Source: Bacteroidales bacterium UBA5226
Lineage (GTDB): Bacteria > Bacteroidota > Bacteroidia > Bacteroidales > UBA932
Assembly (NCBI GenBank): GCA_002409325.1
Contig: DHUU01000013.1
Location: 1 to 25,765 of the forward strand
Direction of reading: 5' to 3'
DNA: 25,765 bases
Part shown: positions 24,901-25,765 of the stretch, one piece after another
How positions within the stretch are numbered: the stretch's first letter is position 1
Layout of the letters: each line of letters opens with the position of its first letter
The notes under the pieces: generated by a model
Databases searched by the model: none
The model's input: only the letters and a program-made list of their open reading frames with translations
What the model was told of the DNA's origin: nothing
Made by a program: the position numbers and the translations under genes

Positions 24901-25220
24901 TCTACTCACCCTGGGTCCACCGTTTTGACTTCCGTTATTCACATGATTTCGTGGTCAGAATCGGCAAATCCAAAAACACCCTTCAGCTCAACTGTGACTT
25001 TATGAACATTGGCAACATGTTCAACAGCACCTGGGGTGTCCACCAGATTCTCTCTACCGAGGCAATGAGCGGACGTATCCTCCAACTGGATAAGATCAAC
25101 GACCAGGGGGTTCCGGTATTCAAGACAAGGGTAGGGGCAGATGCCAGAACCTGGGATTACAGTCATGCAATTGGCCAATGCTGGTCTCTGCAGGTTGGTA
25201 TTAAGTATCTTTTTAACTAA
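21933..25220 (+). CDS. TonB-dependent receptor, Oar-like, with N-terminal carboxypeptidase-regulatory-like domain
   Basis: This 1095-aa protein has a signal peptide (MKKAIQCFLAFVALIFLSVG, ending AYAQV). A CarboxypepD_reg-like domain (~28-112; GKITDEAGAAAAGVTLVAT, then NNDGRYTIQGMRPGGPYKV) comes first. A plug domain follows (NIQSLPTISRSITDVAKLSP, FTVDGANFNNNFG, IDAIEEVQVVIAPFDVRQ, NAITKSGTNTLRGSAY). The rest is a large barrel with alternating aromatic strands, ending QVGIKYLFN. The FTVDGANFNN and ITKSGTNTLRG motifs and the layout fit Oar/OmpA-related TonB receptors, not SusC. Oar proteins in Myxococcus affect adhesion and in others protein or peptide secretion. The lipoprotein gene starting 18 bases downstream would be its partner. 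The substrate cannot be assigned. Confidence 0.93.
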   Translation: MKKAIQCFLAFVALIFLSVGAYAQVTTSSLGGKITDEAGAAAAGVTLVATHVPSGTMYAAITNNDGRYTIQGMRPGGPYKVEISYIGYQTINFTDITLQLGDQYNLSAELKEETFQLEDIVIVASASSAFAGEKFGSSTNITNQNIQSLPTISRSITDVAKLSPYGGSGMSFAGGDGRSSNFTVDGANFNNNFGLSSNLPGGGTPISIDAIEEVQVVIAPFDVRQTNFIGGGVNAITKSGTNTLRGSAYIYHRNENMRGNTVDGVELGERGIDRNTTYGVTLGGPIVKNKLFFFVNYEYTQTPTIVNRWRPSVDGVANTDLYISRTTMADMKRASDFLMSKYGYDTGSYTDYPANESNMKILARLDWNISQNHNLAIRYNYTLNRGWNNTNASSSNCIQRTTESRLGQYSMAFANSMYSMDNVVNSVSVDLNSRFGDNISNQLLITYSQLDDIRGSNSAKFPFIDILEGYTVDNGKLTQAIVPYISAGYELFTWNNGVHNTVINAKDDITLYKGNHKITAGLSFEYQMADNSYMRNGTGYYRYRSLDDFLSGAVPETVALTYGYDGEQNPAARVRFNQFGLYVQDEWSIGRNFKLNYGVRLDEIIFNNKDLMRNNAIYAIEYDGKSVDTGKWPKPKLQVSPRIGFNWDVFGNRSLKIRGGSGLFSGRLPLVFFTNMPTNSGMVQNIVAISTRYSGGIANPDALLAAFQGDMITDVDALIEKLHSLDPKKFPKTISPEDGVKPSQINGIDPNFRMPQVWKSSIALDYNFPTSFPFSISGEYIFNKTINGIQLMNWNIKENAGFTQLNGPDRRHIYPSGYKYTSTDAFVLTNTKKGYGWTGSFTLNMTPVENLHIMASYTHTVMKQITGMPGSNAESAYLYIPSVEGPNFAGLSNSQYVTPDRVIASVSYKDKSNNHFSLFYEGYRGGSNYTYMYNGDFNGDNIAYDVMYIPKDDSEILFASQSDRERYWAYADQDAYLSKNKGKYAEAYSVYSPWVHRFDFRYSHDFVVRIGKSKNTLQLNCDFMNIGNMFNSTWGVHQILSTEAMSGRILQLDKINDQGVPVFKTRVGADARTWDYSHAIGQCWSLQVGIKYLFN

Positions 25221-25238
25221 TAAGCTAAAACTTTCCTT

Positions 25239-25765
25239 ATGAAACTTAAATATTTATTACTATCGTTTTTTGCTTTTGCAGCATTGCTTACAGGTTGTAA
25301 AGAGGTAATTGAGATACCTTCTCTGGACGAGGTAAAAGTAGACATGTCCTATATCGCTTTTGCTAAAGCCGGTGGGTCAAAAACAATCACCCTGACCGCT
25401 ACTGAAAGCTGGAATATTACAAATATACCCGCTTGGCTAACGGTAAGCCCTGCCAGCGGAAGCGCTGCCCCGGAAGGCATTAAGGTAACCTTTTCTACTG
25501 CTGCAACTGATTCGGACTACTCTTCCGAAGTCTATGTTAACTGTGCCGGCAAAGTGCAGGTACTTACTGTAAAGCAGATTGCCGGCCCCGTAGAAATAGT
25601 GATTTCCACATGTAAAGATGTGATTGAAAAAGGGGTTGACGGCAAGATTTACTGGGTAGAAGGCCAGATTACTTCTATTGCCAGTACCATCTACGGCAAC
25701 TGGTATCTGAACGATGGAACAGGGACCCTGTACATCTACGGGACCCTGGACGCCAAGGGCAATAC
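25239..25765 (+). CDS. BACON-domain lipoprotein with OB-fold-like region, 3' truncated by window edge
   Basis: The ATG is 18 bases after the receptor stop, and 175 codons are visible before the window ends. A lipoprotein signal (MKLKYLLLSFFAFAALLTGC, Cys 20) is followed by a BACON domain (~28-115; ESWNITNIPAWLTVSPASG is the hallmark). The next region starts IYWVEGQITSIASTIYGNW and reaches NDGTGTLYIYGTLDAKGN, the strand pattern of an OB-fold like that of DUF5689-type lipoproteins. It is shorter and different from the first BACON protein in this window, so it is a relative rather than a copy. It is probably a surface-exposed partner of the receptor; the C-terminal domain, perhaps an enzyme, is outside the window. 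Confidence 0.85.
   Translation, partial: MKLKYLLLSFFAFAALLTGCKEVIEIPSLDEVKVDMSYIAFAKAGGSKTITLTATESWNITNIPAWLTVSPASGSAAPEGIKVTFSTAATDSDYSSEVYVNCAGKVQVLTVKQIAGPVEIVISTCKDVIEKGVDGKIYWVEGQITSIASTIYGNWYLNDGTGTLYIYGTLDAKGN

Noticed and set aside
1..25765. CRISPR arrays, tRNA or rRNA genes and insertion sequences
   Set aside because: I looked for regular repeats, clover-leaf arms and transposase motifs and found none; this was by eye, so weak tRNA matches cannot be fully excluded.

Overview
The window looks like a chromosomal segment from a Bacteroidota member, most likely order Bacteroidales. It encodes BACON and DUF5689 surface lipoproteins, an Oar-type TonB-dependent receptor, many lipobox signal peptides, and promoters with a TAnnTTTG -7 box. 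Codon use looks uniform. I saw no insertion sequence, tRNA, rRNA or CRISPR array.

Layout. (a) 1-1203 (+): the 3' part of a TolC-type outer-membrane channel. (b) 1205-6972 (-): an RND efflux operon, read as TolC, lipoprotein adaptor, RND pump and a small PII-like protein whose start overlaps the pump's stop. A promoter candidate lies at 6998-7029. (c) 7056-13888 (-): an apparent nine-gene operon. It starts with an M28 peptidase lipoprotein, then two alpha/beta-hydrolase (secretory-lipase-like) lipoproteins, then four tiny tandem ORFs of 45, 26, 30 and 26 aa, then two more alpha/beta hydrolases. The last hydrolase has no signal peptide. The tiny ORFs encode related single-span hydrophobic peptides and are the most novel content here.

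(d) 13925-18309 (+): comF, cdaA (c-di-AMP synthase), mutS2 and a small lipoprotein. (e) 18301-19512 (-): metK, overlapping the lipoprotein gene tail to tail, with a SAM-II-like riboswitch between its promoter box and start codon. (f) 19793 to the end (+): a BACON-DUF5689-BACON-NUC1 surface nuclease lipoprotein, an Oar-like TonB-dependent receptor, and the start of another BACON lipoprotein cut by the window edge.

How it fits together. Blocks (a) and (b) are export systems. Block (c) looks like an envelope hydrolysis cassette (peptidase plus esterases or lipases) with a micropeptide set of unknown role. Block (d) is housekeeping DNA-related and second-messenger genes. Block (f) resembles a surface nuclease and uptake locus. 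All functional calls come from motif reading; no database search was possible.
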